Positions 9,878 through 18,807 of a stretch of 64,000 nucleotides of DNA are shown in pieces. The stretch is from Paraburkholderia lacunae. Its GTDB lineage: Bacteria > Pseudomonadota > Gammaproteobacteria > Burkholderiales > Burkholderiaceae. A program made the position numbers and the translations under genes. Every line of letters starts with the position of its first letter. Within the stretch, counting starts at the first letter, position 1. The stretch is taken from the NCBI RefSeq assembly GCF_003353175.1, contig NZ_QHKS01000001.1, positions 62,001-126,000 on the forward strand, in the 5' to 3' direction. The notes below the pieces were generated by a model. It made no database searches and was not told where the DNA came from. It saw only the letters and a program-made list of their open reading frames with translations.

Positions 9878-11215
9878 ATGACTCAATCGGCTTACCGCGC
9901 ACAACTGCTGACCTTCAACGGCGATCCCGCGCAATCGTCCAACGCGGCCGTCTTCAACGAAGACGGCCTGCTGATCGTCGAAGACGGCCATGTGGTCGCG
10001 ACGGGCGCCTATGCGGCGCTCGCGGCGCAGCTCGCGCCCGGCACCCAGGTGCAGGACATGCGCGACAAGCTGATCGTGCCGGGCTTCATCGATACGCACA
10101 TCCACTATCCGCAGACCGACATGATCGCGTCGCCGGCGCCGGGGCTGCTGCCCTGGCTCGATACGTACACGTTCCCGACCGAGCGCCGCTTCGGCGACCC
10201 GGCCTACGCGCGCGACACGGCGAGCTTTTTCGTCGACGAATTGCTGGCTTGCGGCACCACCACCGCGCTCGTGTATTGCACGGTGCATAAGGATTCGGCC
10301 GATGCGCTCTTCACCGAAAGCGAGACGCGCAATCTGCGCATGGTGGCGGGCAAGGTGTTGATGGACCGCAACTGTCCCGAGTTTCTGCGCGACACCGCGC
10401 AATCGGGCTATGACGACAGCGCGGAACTGATCGGCCGCTGGCACAATCGCGGACGCCAGATGTATGCGCTCACGCCGCGTTTCGCGCCGACTTCGAGCGA
10501 AGCGCAACTCGAAGCGTGCAGCGTGCTGGCGGGCCAGCATCCGGACATCTTCATCCAGAGCCACGTCGCCGAAAACACCGACGAAGTGAAATGGGTCGCC
10601 GATCTGTTCCCCGGCCACCGCAGCTATCTGGACATCTACGATCATTACGGCCTGCTGCGCCGCCGCGCGGTGTACGGCCATTGCATCTACCTCGACGAGG
10701 AAGACCGCAAGCGCATGGCGCAAACCGGCACGGTTGCGTCGCACTGCCCGACCTCGAACCTGTTCCTCGGCAGCGGCCTGTTCGACTTCGACAAGGCCGA
10801 TGAAGCCGGCATGCCGATCGGGCTCGCGACCGACGTGGGCGGCGGCACCTCGTTCTCGATGCTGCAAACGATGAACGAAGCGCACAAGGTGGCCCGTCTT
10901 AGCGGCCATCATCTGACGGCCACGCGCATGTTCTATCTCGCCACCGCGGGCGCGGCCGAGGCGCTCGATCTGGCGGACAAGGTCGGCACCTTGAAGCCGA
11001 AGTCGGAAGCGGATTTCGTCGTGCTCGATCCGCAAGCGACGCCGCTGCTCGCACGCCGCACCGCGCGTACCGGGTCGCTCGAAGAACTGCTGTTCGCGTT
11101 CGCGCTGCTCGGCGACGATCGCGCGATCTACGAAACGTATGCGGCGGGCAAGCGCGTGCATCGTCGCGACGGCGGGCGTCAGCCGGCGCCGCATGCGACG
11201 CGGATCGCGGCTTGA
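9878..11215 (+). CDS. guaD: guanine deaminase
   Basis: A 445-residue amidohydrolase converting guanine to xanthine. The zinc-binding PGFIDTHIHYPQTDM motif is followed by APGLLPWLDTYTFPTE, which is characteristic of guanine deaminases. Later metal and catalytic segments are QSHVAEN, YGHCIYL, SHCPTSNLFLGSG and ATDVGGGTSFS. It ends the purine block and is followed by a strong hairpin terminator. Together with the adenine deaminase-type enzyme it supplies both substrates of XdhABC. Confidence 0.95.
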   Translation: MTQSAYRAQLLTFNGDPAQSSNAAVFNEDGLLIVEDGHVVATGAYAALAAQLAPGTQVQDMRDKLIVPGFIDTHIHYPQTDMIASPAPGLLPWLDTYTFPTERRFGDPAYARDTASFFVDELLACGTTTALVYCTVHKDSADALFTESETRNLRMVAGKVLMDRNCPEFLRDTAQSGYDDSAELIGRWHNRGRQMYALTPRFAPTSSEAQLEACSVLAGQHPDIFIQSHVAENTDEVKWVADLFPGHRSYLDIYDHYGLLRRRAVYGHCIYLDEEDRKRMAQTGTVASHCPTSNLFLGSGLFDFDKADEAGMPIGLATDVGGGTSFSMLQTMNEAHKVARLSGHHLTATRMFYLATAGAAEALDLADKVGTLKPKSEADFVVLDPQATPLLARRTARTGSLEELLFAFALLGDDRAIYETYAAGKRVHRRDGGRQPAPHATRIAA

Positions 11216-11245
11216 TCCGCGCTTGATCCGATTCAGGCAGTGAAT

Positions 11246-11284
11246 AAAAAACGGCGCTTCGTTTTTCCGAAGCGCCGTTTTTTT
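11246..11284. terminator. bidirectional rho-independent terminator
   Basis: A 10-bp GC-rich stem (CGGCGCTTCG pairing with CGAAGCGCCG) is flanked by an A-tract on the left and a T-tract on the right. It can therefore end both the + strand guaD transcript and the - strand oxidoreductase transcript whose stop is at 11304. Confidence 0.9.
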
Positions 11285-11303
11285 GCCTATCCGTCCAATC
11301 CGA

Positions 11304-12581
11304 TCACTGCTGCGTGCAAACCTCGTGCAGCGCATTCAGCCGCCTGACCGGATCGGCGACATACGGATTCGTCTCGTCCCACGCATAACCGGCGAGTACC
11401 GCGCTGATCATCCGCCGGATCGACGGCGTCTGGTCGGGATAAAAGATGATGTCCTGCAACTCGCCCGTGTACCAGCGCTCGACGAACGCGCGGAACGTAT
11501 CGATGCCCTTGCGCAAGGGCACGTCGTAGGCAGCGGACCAGTCGACCTGTTCGCCGTCCAGTTGCCGGTTCAGCGTCTGTACAGCCAGATGCGCCGAGCG
11601 CAGCGCAATCGTCACACCCGAGGAAAACACTGGATCGAGAAATTCGCCGGCGTTGCCCAGCAGCGCGTAACCCGGTCCGTGCAAACGCTCGACGTTCGCC
11701 GCGTAACCGCCGATATGGCGCACCGGCATCAGAAACGGCGCGTTGCCGATCAGCGAGGCAAGCGTGGGTTCCTGCTGGATCAAAGCGCGCAGCTTCGCAT
11801 CGCGCTCCGCTTCCGGCACATCGAGAAAACTCGCTTCAGCCACACAACCCACCGACGAGCGCCCGCCCGCCAGCGGAATCATCCAGAACCACACGTCGCG
11901 GCGCTCCGGATGCGTGGCCACGCAGATCTTGCTGCGATCGGTCGCGCCCGCCGGAATGCCGTCGCGCACGTGCGTGAAAATTGCGGCGCGCGTCGGCATC
12001 CGGGTCGGCGCTTCGAGGTTCAGCAAACGCGGCAGCACACGGCCAAAACCGCTCGCATCGAATACAAAGCGCGCCTCGATTTCGTATGCGTTCTGCGCTT
12101 CGTCGATCACGTCGAGCAGCGGGTTTGTGTCCGTGCGGCCCGGCTCGCCAGGCTGCATCGCGCGAACCGTGTGGCCGAAGCGCACATCGGCGCCCTGCTG
12201 CGCCGCGCAGCGAATCAGCAGATCGTCGAACACCGCGCGCTCGACCTGATACGTGGTGCCCCACCCCGCCGTATGTTTGTCGCGGAAATCGAACGCCGAC
12301 GATCGATCCCGGTAGATGAAATGCGCGCCGTTCTTGTACTGGAAGCCGGCCTCGACCACCGCTTGCAGCATGCCCGCCTCTTCGAGGTACGCCATGCTTT
12401 GCGGCAACAAACTCTCGCCGATCGAGAAGCGCGGGAAATGCTGGCGTTCGAGCACCAGCACCGAGCGGCCCGCTTTGCGCAATAGTGCCGCCGCGACGGC
12501 GCCGGCCGGACCGGCGCCGATAATCGCCACGTCGGCGCTCATGCGTGTTGACGAATTCTTGTTCAAGTTTGCCTCGGTCAT
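11304..12581 (-). CDS. FAD-dependent halogenase-like oxidoreductase of the APE cluster
   Basis: A 425-residue flavoprotein of the tryptophan-halogenase/geranylgeranyl-reductase superfamily. It has an N-terminal dinucleotide fold (VAIIGAGPAGAVAAALLRKAG), a GESLLPQS loop, a Lys at residue 83 in GFQYKNGAHF at the position of the halogenase catalytic lysine, and WFWMIP at 231-236, which matches the halogenase WxWxIP signature. Homologues recur in APE clusters, but their reaction is not settled; halogenation or polyene oxidation are both possible. The start at 12581 is one option; 12542 would begin right at the flavin fold. It is divergent from the methyltransferase gene. Confidence 0.8.
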   Translation of the reverse strand: MTEANLNKNSSTRMSADVAIIGAGPAGAVAAALLRKAGRSVLVLERQHFPRFSIGESLLPQSMAYLEEAGMLQAVVEAGFQYKNGAHFIYRDRSSAFDFRDKHTAGWGTTYQVERAVFDDLLIRCAAQQGADVRFGHTVRAMQPGEPGRTDTNPLLDVIDEAQNAYEIEARFVFDASGFGRVLPRLLNLEAPTRMPTRAAIFTHVRDGIPAGATDRSKICVATHPERRDVWFWMIPLAGGRSSVGCVAEASFLDVPEAERDAKLRALIQQEPTLASLIGNAPFLMPVRHIGGYAANVERLHGPGYALLGNAGEFLDPVFSSGVTIALRSAHLAVQTLNRQLDGEQVDWSAAYDVPLRKGIDTFRAFVERWYTGELQDIIFYPDQTPSIRRMISAVLAGYAWDETNPYVADPVRRLNALHEVCTQQ

Positions 12582-12684
12582 TCGATCATTTGCCTGCATT
12601 TGACGGCGCACTACACCGCCTTACTTGCCATTACAATGACGCGCATCGCAGCAGAAACAACAACCATCTGCGGGGGAAGCCAGC

Positions 12685-13413
12685 GTGTCGCCATCCGAAA
12701 CATCCAGCGTGCCTTTCGTGCCGGAAACGGCATTCGGGATATGGTTCCTGCGCACCCATACCTGGGAACATCATGTGCTGCGGGTCGCCATCAACGATCT
12801 CAAACGCCTGATCGATACGCCGCTGCCCAGCGCGCCGACGATCGTCGACGTGGGCTGCGGGCAAGGCATTTCGTTCCGCCTGCTCGCCGATGCGTTCAAG
12901 CCGCGCCGCATTGTCGGCGTCGATTTTCACGAGCCGTCGCTCGCGCTCGCCGCCGGGGCCGCCAACGCCTGCCGCGATAAAGTCGCCGAGATCGAACTGC
13001 TGCACGCCGACTGCGCGAAACTGCCGCTGCCCGATGCCTGCGCCGACATCGTGTTCTGCCATCAAACCTTCCATCATCTCGTCGAGCAGGACCGCGCGCT
13101 CGTCGAGTTCCGGCGCGTGCTCAAACCGGGCGGCATCCTGCTGTTCGCCGAATCCACCGACGCGTACATCAAGTCGTGGGTGATCCGCCTGCTGTTCCGC
13201 CACCCGATGCAGGTGCAGAAAAGCGCGGACGGCTACCTCGACATGATCCGCGGCGCCGGTTTCGGGTTCGGCCCGCGCAACGTCTCGCTGCCCTATCTCT
13301 GGTGGAGCCGCGCGAAAGACTTCGGTCTGCTCGAACGTATCGGCCTGTCCCACCCGCGACCCGGCAAGCGCCGCGAGACGCTGGTCAATGTCGCGGCGAT
13401 CAAGACCGGCTAG
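12685..13413 (+). CDS. class I SAM-dependent methyltransferase of the APE cluster
   Basis: A 242-residue methyltransferase. Motif I is IVDVGCGQGISFRLL, the acidic ribose-binding residue is in IVGVDFHE, and motif IV is in DIVFCHQTFHHLV with VLKPGGILLFAES following. The start is GTG 12685, preceded by GGGGGAAG at normal spacing. It is the only + strand gene inside the cluster, divergent from the oxidoreductase and convergent with the lipoprotein gene. In characterised APEs the aryl ring is methylated or O-methylated, so tailoring of the aryl head group is a fair inference. Confidence 0.85.
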   Translation: MSPSETSSVPFVPETAFGIWFLRTHTWEHHVLRVAINDLKRLIDTPLPSAPTIVDVGCGQGISFRLLADAFKPRRIVGVDFHEPSLALAAGAANACRDKVAEIELLHADCAKLPLPDACADIVFCHQTFHHLVEQDRALVEFRRVLKPGGILLFAESTDAYIKSWVIRLLFRHPMQVQKSADGYLDMIRGAGFGFGPRNVSLPYLWWSRAKDFGLLERIGLSHPRPGKRRETLVNVAAIKTG

Positions 13414-13450
13414 ACGTTATAAGCGGCGCAATGCGCCGCCCTCCGACACC

Positions 13451-13873
13451 TTAGTTGTTCTCGAGCACGACGAGTTGCCCCTTCACCGCGATCGCCGCGG
13501 CGCTGCCGCTCACGCCGCAGGTGAAGTCGGTCGGCGAAGCGGTTTCGACGCTGTGAAAGCGCGTGGACACGTCGATCACCGCGTTCGCGTTGCGATCCTG
13601 TGCGGCCTTGCGCAGTTTCTGCACGGCTTCGGCGAGGGCCTCGCGGCACGCTTCGTCGGCACCCGCCACCTTGCGCGCGATGCGCACCGAATACGATACG
13701 TCGCCCAACTGGCTCCTTACCGCCGGATGCGCCTGCGAGCCGAAATACACCCGCACGCCGCCAGTCTGCTGCGCGCGCGCCGCGTCGAGCGGCAGCGATT
13801 TCACGTCGGTGGAGCAGCCCGCCTGCGTCAGCACCACGGCCGCCAGCGCGACCAGTACGAAACTTTTTTTCAT
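13451..13873 (-). CDS. small APE-cluster lipoprotein
   Basis: A 140-residue protein with a textbook lipoprotein signal: MKKSFVLVALAAVVL then the lipobox TQAGC, with Cys20 as the acylated residue. The mature part has conserved-looking DVSYSVRIARKVAG and NANAVIDVSTRFHSV segments and two further cysteines. APE clusters often carry a lipoprotein like this, sometimes misnamed as an excinuclease subunit. An envelope role in moving or anchoring the product is inference. It is 81 bases downstream of the last ketosynthase and probably cotranscribed. Confidence 0.82.
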   Translation of the reverse strand: MKKSFVLVALAAVVLTQAGCSTDVKSLPLDAARAQQTGGVRVYFGSQAHPAVRSQLGDVSYSVRIARKVAGADEACREALAEAVQKLRKAAQDRNANAVIDVSTRFHSVETASPTDFTCGVSGSAAAIAVKGQLVVLENN

Positions 13874-13954
13874 TGTTGTTGGCCTAGTTGTCTTTAGAGT
13901 TGAAGGTATTTCATGGTCACTTCGTGATCACTTCGTTACCGCTGCCTGGGTACT

Positions 13955-15184
13955 TCAGCCCCGTTTCCAGGCGTCGAACATCAGGCTCGCGCAACTGCCG
14001 CCGAACCCGAATGAAACCGACATCGCCGTGTCGATGCGGGCGTCGCGCGACGCTCGCACCAGCGGCATCTCGCCCACACTCGCATCCGGCGTCTCGAGCC
14101 CCGCTGTCCCGGCGATGAAACCGTCGCGCATCATCAGCAGGGTGTAGATCGCCTCGTGCGCACCGCTCGCGCCGAGCGGATGACCGCTCAGGCCTTTGGT
14201 CGAAGAAAACGGCGGCACGTCGTCGCCGAATACCGCGCTCAACGCATGCAGTTCCTCGACGTCGCCAAGCGGCGTGGATGGCGCATGCGTGTTGATGTAA
14301 TCAGGGCGCTTGCCGGCTTCCTGCACGGCGCTACGCATCGCGCGCGCGATGCCGGCCGCGTGCGGCGTGACCATGCTGGCGCCGTCGGTACAGTCGCCGA
14401 AACCGGTCAGTTCCGCATAAATGTGCGCGCCGCGCGCCAACGCGTGATCGAGCGATTCGAGCAGCAGCACACCGCCGCCCGAGGCGATCACGAGGCCGTC
14501 GCGCGCCGTGTCGTAGGGACGCGATGCATGCTGCGGCGTGTCGTTGAAGCGGCGCGACAGCGCACCCATCGCGTCGAACATCAACGTCATGTTGTCGTGC
14601 AGCGCTTCGCTGCCGCCGGCCAGCACGATCTGCTGGCGGCCGGTCTGAATCAGTTGCATGGCCTGGCCGATCGCGAGCGTCGAACTCGTGCACGCGGACG
14701 ACGGCGAATAGCTCGCGCCCTCGATCCCGAACATCTGCACGACATTCGCCGAAGCGGTGCTGCTCATCGACTGCGGTACCGTATAGGGCGGCACTTTATC
14801 GACGCCGCGCGCGGCGGCGATCGCGAGCGCCGCGTCGTAGCTCGCCAGCGAGCCGACGCCCGAGCCGATCACCGCGCCCGCGAACGGCGAGCGCAACGCG
14901 GCCGGATCGAGCCCGGCGTCGGCGATCGCCTTGCGGGCCGCGTGGCACGCGAAGCGCGCCGTATCGCCCATGAAGCGTTCGAACTTGCGCTCGAACGGCG
15001 GCTCGTCGGCCACCGACGCCACGCCCGCCACCTGGCTCGCCAAGCCGCGCTCGCGCCACGCGCCGATCCGCTCGATGCGCGAGCGGCCCGCGCGCAACGC
15101 GGCGGACACTTCGTCGAGCGTATTGCCGAGGCACGACACGATCCCCATGCCGGTGACGACCACCCGTTGCAGCGCCACGCTCAT
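13955..15184 (-). CDS. beta-ketoacyl-ACP synthase (APE cluster, KS-a)
   Basis: A 409-residue FabF-type condensing enzyme. The Cys-His-His triad is intact: Cys165 in SSACTSSTL, His300 in INTHAPSTPLGD and His335 in KGLSGHPLGASGA. The first His motif reads HAPSTP rather than the common HGTSTP. Its start overlaps the stop of the upstream ketosynthase (ATGA), so the two are translationally coupled; pairs like this often work as a heterodimer in polyene chain extension. ATG 15184 gives the canonical RVVVTGMG N-terminus. Confidence 0.92.
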   Translation of the reverse strand: MSVALQRVVVTGMGIVSCLGNTLDEVSAALRAGRSRIERIGAWRERGLASQVAGVASVADEPPFERKFERFMGDTARFACHAARKAIADAGLDPAALRSPFAGAVIGSGVGSLASYDAALAIAAARGVDKVPPYTVPQSMSSTASANVVQMFGIEGASYSPSSACTSSTLAIGQAMQLIQTGRQQIVLAGGSEALHDNMTLMFDAMGALSRRFNDTPQHASRPYDTARDGLVIASGGGVLLLESLDHALARGAHIYAELTGFGDCTDGASMVTPHAAGIARAMRSAVQEAGKRPDYINTHAPSTPLGDVEELHALSAVFGDDVPPFSSTKGLSGHPLGASGAHEAIYTLLMMRDGFIAGTAGLETPDASVGEMPLVRASRDARIDTAMSVSFGFGGSCASLMFDAWKRG

Positions 15185-16407
15185 CGGACGCGCCTGAAAA
15201 TCAGCGACGTATTGATGCCGCCGAACGCGAAGTTGTTGCTCATCACGTGTTCGGCGTCGATCGTGCGTCCGCTGCCGACGATATAGTCGAGCGGCGAACA
15301 AGCCGGATCGACGTCGGTCAGATTCAAGGTCGGCGCGTACCAGTTGCGCTTCATCATCTCGATGGTCCACCACGCTTCGAGCGCGCCGCACGCGCCGAGC
15401 GTATGGCCGACATAGCTCTTCAGCGAACTGATCGGCATGCGCTCGCCGAAGGTCCGCGCGGTCGCATGGCTTTCGGCGATGTCGCCGCGATCCGTGGAGG
15501 TGCCGTGCGCGTTCACGTAGGCGATCGCTTGCGGCGGCAGTTGCGCATCGCTGAGCGCGAGTTGCATAGCGAGCGCCATGGTCTCGGCGGTCGGCTGCGT
15601 CATGTGCGCGCCGTCCGAGTTGCAGCCGAAGCCGACGATCTCCGCGTGAATCCGCGCGCCGCGCGCCATCGCGTGTTCGTATTCTTCGAGCACCAGCGTG
15701 GCCGCGCCTTCGCCGACCACGAGCCCGTCGCGCGCGGCATCGAACGGACGCGGCGTCAGATGCGGTTCGTCGTTGCGCGTACTGGTCGCGTACAGCGTGT
15801 CGAACACGGCAACCGCCGGGCCCGACAATTCTTCCGCGCCGCCCGCCAGCATCAGCGCCTCTTTGCCCGCCTGAATCGTTTCATATGCGTAGCCGATCGC
15901 CTGGCTGCCCGACGCGCACGCACACGAGGTCGGCACGATGCGCCCTTTCAGATCCCAGAACAGGCTCACGTTGACCGCCGTGGTGTGCGGCATCATCTGC
16001 ACGTAGCTGTTCGACGTGACGTCGCTCATCGAGCCGGTTTCGAGCATCGTGCCGAACGCGCGAATCGGCTGGACCGATCCCGACGACGAACCGTAGGCGA
16101 CGCCCATGCGGCCGTCCTTGATGCGCTCGTCGTCGGCGAGACCGGCGTCGGCCAGCGCCAGTTCGCTCGCGCGCACCGCGTACAGCGACACCGGCCCCAT
16201 CGAGCGGGTTTTCTTGCGCGGATAGTGCGCGGGCGTGGTGAAGTCCGGCAACGGGCACGCGAGCCGCGTATGCAGCGACTCGAAAAAATCCCACTCGGGC
16301 ATGCGCCGCACCGCGTTCACGCCGCGCTTCAAGCGCGCTTCGATTTCGTCCCAGCGGTCGCCGAACGCCGTGACGCCGCCCATGCCGGTAATGACGACGC
16401 GCTTCAT
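15181..16407 (-). CDS. beta-ketoacyl-ACP synthase (APE cluster, KS-b)
   Basis: A 408-residue condensing enzyme with Cys164 in SCACASGSQ, His301 in VNAHGTSTDRGD and His335 in KSYVGHTLGACGA. It resembles the APE elongating ketosynthase that builds the conjugated chain with the ketoreductase and dehydratase. The start codon shares a base with the stop of fabG (TGATG) and its stop overlaps the next ketosynthase (ATGA). The canonical RVVITGMGGVT N-terminus fixes the start at 16407. Confidence 0.92.
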   Translation of the reverse strand: MKRVVITGMGGVTAFGDRWDEIEARLKRGVNAVRRMPEWDFFESLHTRLACPLPDFTTPAHYPRKKTRSMGPVSLYAVRASELALADAGLADDERIKDGRMGVAYGSSSGSVQPIRAFGTMLETGSMSDVTSNSYVQMMPHTTAVNVSLFWDLKGRIVPTSCACASGSQAIGYAYETIQAGKEALMLAGGAEELSGPAVAVFDTLYATSTRNDEPHLTPRPFDAARDGLVVGEGAATLVLEEYEHAMARGARIHAEIVGFGCNSDGAHMTQPTAETMALAMQLALSDAQLPPQAIAYVNAHGTSTDRGDIAESHATARTFGERMPISSLKSYVGHTLGACGALEAWWTIEMMKRNWYAPTLNLTDVDPACSPLDYIVGSGRTIDAEHVMSNNFAFGGINTSLIFRRVR

Positions 16408-17132
16408 CACACCATCCCGCCGTTGACACCGATCACCTGGCGCGTGACGTACGAGGCCGCATCCGACATCAGGAAGCTGACCACGGACGCCACTTCGGCA
16501 GGCTGGCCGACGCGGTTCATCGGCACCGTTCTGAGTGCGTGTTCGAGCGGCACATCGTCGAGCATGCCGGTTTCGATCAAACCGGGCGCGACGCAATTGA
16601 CGGTGATGTGGCGCGTCGCCAGTTCGACGGCGAGCGCCTTGGTCGCGCCGATCAGACCGGCCTTCGCGGCGCTGTAGTTGACCTGGCCGCGATTGCCCAT
16701 CACGCCCGACACCGACGCGATCGTGACGATGCGCCCGCCCTTCTTCGCACGCACCATCGGCATGGTCAGCGGATGGACGACGTTGTAGAACGAATCGAGA
16801 CCCGTCTCGATCACGATGTCCCAGTCTTCTTCGGTGAGCGCCGGGAAGGCGGCGTCGCGGGTCACGCCCGCGCTGCACACGATGCCGTAGTACGGGCCGT
16901 TCGCGGCCACGTCGGCTTCGAGCACTTCGCGGCACGCAGCACGCTCGCGCACGTCGAATTGCAGTACGCGCGCCGCGCCGCCTTGCGCGGCGATGCCCGT
17001 CGCGACCGCTTCGGCTTCGCTGCGGCCCGTGCGGCAATGCACGGACACCGCGAAACCGTCGGCGGCCAACTTGTACGCAATCGCGCGGCCGATGCCGCGG
17101 CTTGCGCCGGTAACGAGAACACGCCGGCTCAT
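16407..17132 (-). CDS. 3-ketoacyl-ACP reductase (FabG-like, APE cluster)
   Basis: A 241-residue short-chain dehydrogenase. The NADP-binding GASRGIG is at 9-15, and the catalytic Ser140, Tyr153 and Lys157 lie in TIASVSGV and NYSAAKAG. It reduces the beta-keto group after each condensation. The ATG at 17132 overlaps the dehydratase stop (ATGA) and its own stop overlaps the next ketosynthase. Length and motifs are standard for FabG; the cluster context assigns it to polyene rather than primary fatty acid synthesis. Confidence 0.92.
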   Translation of the reverse strand: MSRRVLVTGASRGIGRAIAYKLAADGFAVSVHCRTGRSEAEAVATGIAAQGGAARVLQFDVRERAACREVLEADVAANGPYYGIVCSAGVTRDAAFPALTEEDWDIVIETGLDSFYNVVHPLTMPMVRAKKGGRIVTIASVSGVMGNRGQVNYSAAKAGLIGATKALAVELATRHITVNCVAPGLIETGMLDDVPLEHALRTVPMNRVGQPAEVASVVSFLMSDAASYVTRQVIGVNGGMV

Positions 17133-17614
17133 GAACTGAAACTCCCCTCGATGAATGACTGAAAATCGGGTGGTTGAAACACTTTGACGACCGCTTCGGC
17201 GCAACTCACGTCGCCGTGATGGATCGTGCATTCGTAGGCGCCGTGGCCTTCTTCGCTGCGCAGCAATTCTGTCACGCCGATGCGCAATTGCGCGCCGCTC
17301 GTGAAGGCCGGCACGAGCGCCTTGTAGCTGCGCGAGCCGAGCAGCACGCCCGGACGCGCGCCGCCGCCCGCGCGCATCGCCCGCAGCGCGACATGCGCGG
17401 CGATCGCCTGCGCCATCAGCTCGATGCCGATCCACGCGGGCATTGCGCCATCGGCGTCCGCATACCATGCGTCGGCGTGCACGGTGGCCAGTGCGCTCAG
17501 CGCTTCGTCGCTGAACGTGCTCACCGCGTCGATGAGCAACATGGTGCCGCGATGCGGCAGGATCCTGTCGATCGGTTGCCGCACGAGATCCTGGATAGAG
17601 AGCGTCTGAGTCAT
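17129..17614 (-). CDS. hotdog 3-hydroxyacyl-ACP dehydratase (APE cluster)
   Basis: A 161-residue hotdog protein. ILPHRGTMLLIDAV matches the FabZ N-terminal segment, and the catalytic acidic residue lies in WIGIELMAQAIAAH. The GHFP loop of FabZ is absent, as in the divergent dehydratases of APE clusters (ApeP type). It would remove water to give the trans double bonds of the polyene. It starts 8 bases after the stop of the upstream ketosynthase and overlaps fabG. A hydratase-only activity cannot be excluded. Confidence 0.82.
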   Translation of the reverse strand: MTQTLSIQDLVRQPIDRILPHRGTMLLIDAVSTFSDEALSALATVHADAWYADADGAMPAWIGIELMAQAIAAHVALRAMRAGGGARPGVLLGSRSYKALVPAFTSGAQLRIGVTELLRSEEGHGAYECTIHHGDVSCAEAVVKVFQPPDFQSFIEGSFSS

Positions 17615-17622
17615 TGCGCGCG

Positions 17623-18807
17623 TCACCGGCCGAGGATCAGGCTGACATTGCTGCCGCCAAAGGCAAACGAATTGCTCATCACATACTGCGTGCCTCGTCC
17701 GCGCGGCAAAAACTGCTCGCTCTCGACGAGCTCCAGCGCAGGCAGCGCCGGATCCGCTTCGCCGTCCCACAGATGACGCGGCAACGCGACGTTTTCATGC
17801 GCCAGCGTCAGCCATGCGAAGCCGAGTTCGGTCGCCCCCGCCGCCCCGAGTTGATGGCCGGTCAGCGGCTTGGTGCCGCTGGTTGCGACGCCGTCGGTGA
17901 ACACGCGCGCCATCAGATTCGCTTCCATCTGGTCGTTCTTGCGCGTGGCGGTGGCGTGCAGGTTCACATAGCCGATCGCCGACGGCGCGACGCCCGCATC
18001 GGCCAGCGCCTCGCGCAACGCGAGTTCGCCGCCGATGCCTTGCGGATCCGGCGCGGAGATGTGATGCGCGTCGCTCGATTCGCCTGCGCCCGCCAGCCTC
18101 ACCGCGCTTTCGTCCCGGCTCATCAGGAACACGGCGGCGCCTTCGCCGATGTTGATCCCGCAGCGGTTGCGGCTCATTGGATTGCTGCGCACCGTGCTGG
18201 TCGATTCGAGCGACGCGAAACCCTGCACCGTCAGCTCGCACAGGGAGTCGACGCCGCCCACCACCACGGCGTCGCAGAGCTGCAATTGCAGCAGCCGGCG
18301 CGCCGACACGAAGGCTTTCGCGCTCGACGTGCAAGCGGTCGAGATCGTGTACGCGGGACCGTGCAGACCGAGCGCGGCGGCGGCGAACGGCGCGGCGGTG
18401 CCGATCTCCATCTGCCGGTAGTTGAAGTTGGCCGGCAAGTCGCCCGCCTGCGCCTGGTAGACGAATGCGGCCTCGGCCGCCTCGATGCCGGACGTGCTGG
18501 TGCCGAGCACCACACCGATTCGATGCGCGTCGTAACGCTCGCGCGCCGCTTCGATCGCGGGTGCGATCTGCGCGAGGGCGGCGAGCAGCAGCCGGTTGTT
18601 GCGGCAATCGTAACGGGCGAGCGACGCCGGCGGCGCGAGATCCAGCGGTGCCAACACGCTACCGACAAACGCCTCGCCGATGCCGGTATGCGCATGCGCC
18701 ATGCCAGGCGCGCGCGCTGCAGCCAGCGCGGGAACAATCGCATCGAGATCGCCGCCGAGCGCGTTGATCATCCCGAGCGCGTGCAAATAAACGGGTGGCG
18801 CGTTCAT
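17623..18807 (-). CDS. beta-ketoacyl-ACP synthase (APE cluster, KS-c)
   Basis: A 394-residue ketosynthase that is more divergent than the two downstream. The triad is Cys159 in STACTSSAK, His284 in VNLHATATRKND and His318 in KPLTGHQLGAAGA. A strong AGGAGG element sits just upstream of ATG 18807, and the start overlaps the stop of the exporter gene (ATGA). APE clusters usually carry such an additional ketosynthase, proposed to make the first condensation with the aryl starter; that role is inferred here. Confidence 0.9.
   Translation of the reverse strand: MNAPPVYLHALGMINALGGDLDAIVPALAAARAPGMAHAHTGIGEAFVGSVLAPLDLAPPASLARYDCRNNRLLLAALAQIAPAIEAARERYDAHRIGVVLGTSTSGIEAAEAAFVYQAQAGDLPANFNYRQMEIGTAAPFAAAALGLHGPAYTISTACTSSAKAFVSARRLLQLQLCDAVVVGGVDSLCELTVQGFASLESTSTVRSNPMSRNRCGINIGEGAAVFLMSRDESAVRLAGAGESSDAHHISAPDPQGIGGELALREALADAGVAPSAIGYVNLHATATRKNDQMEANLMARVFTDGVATSGTKPLTGHQLGAAGATELGFAWLTLAHENVALPRHLWDGEADPALPALELVESEQFLPRGRGTQYVMSNSFAFGGSNVSLILGR

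Noticed and set aside
12631..13353. Reverse-strand frame opposite the methyltransferase
   Set aside because: The + strand methyltransferase has clear SAM motifs; the opposite frame has none.
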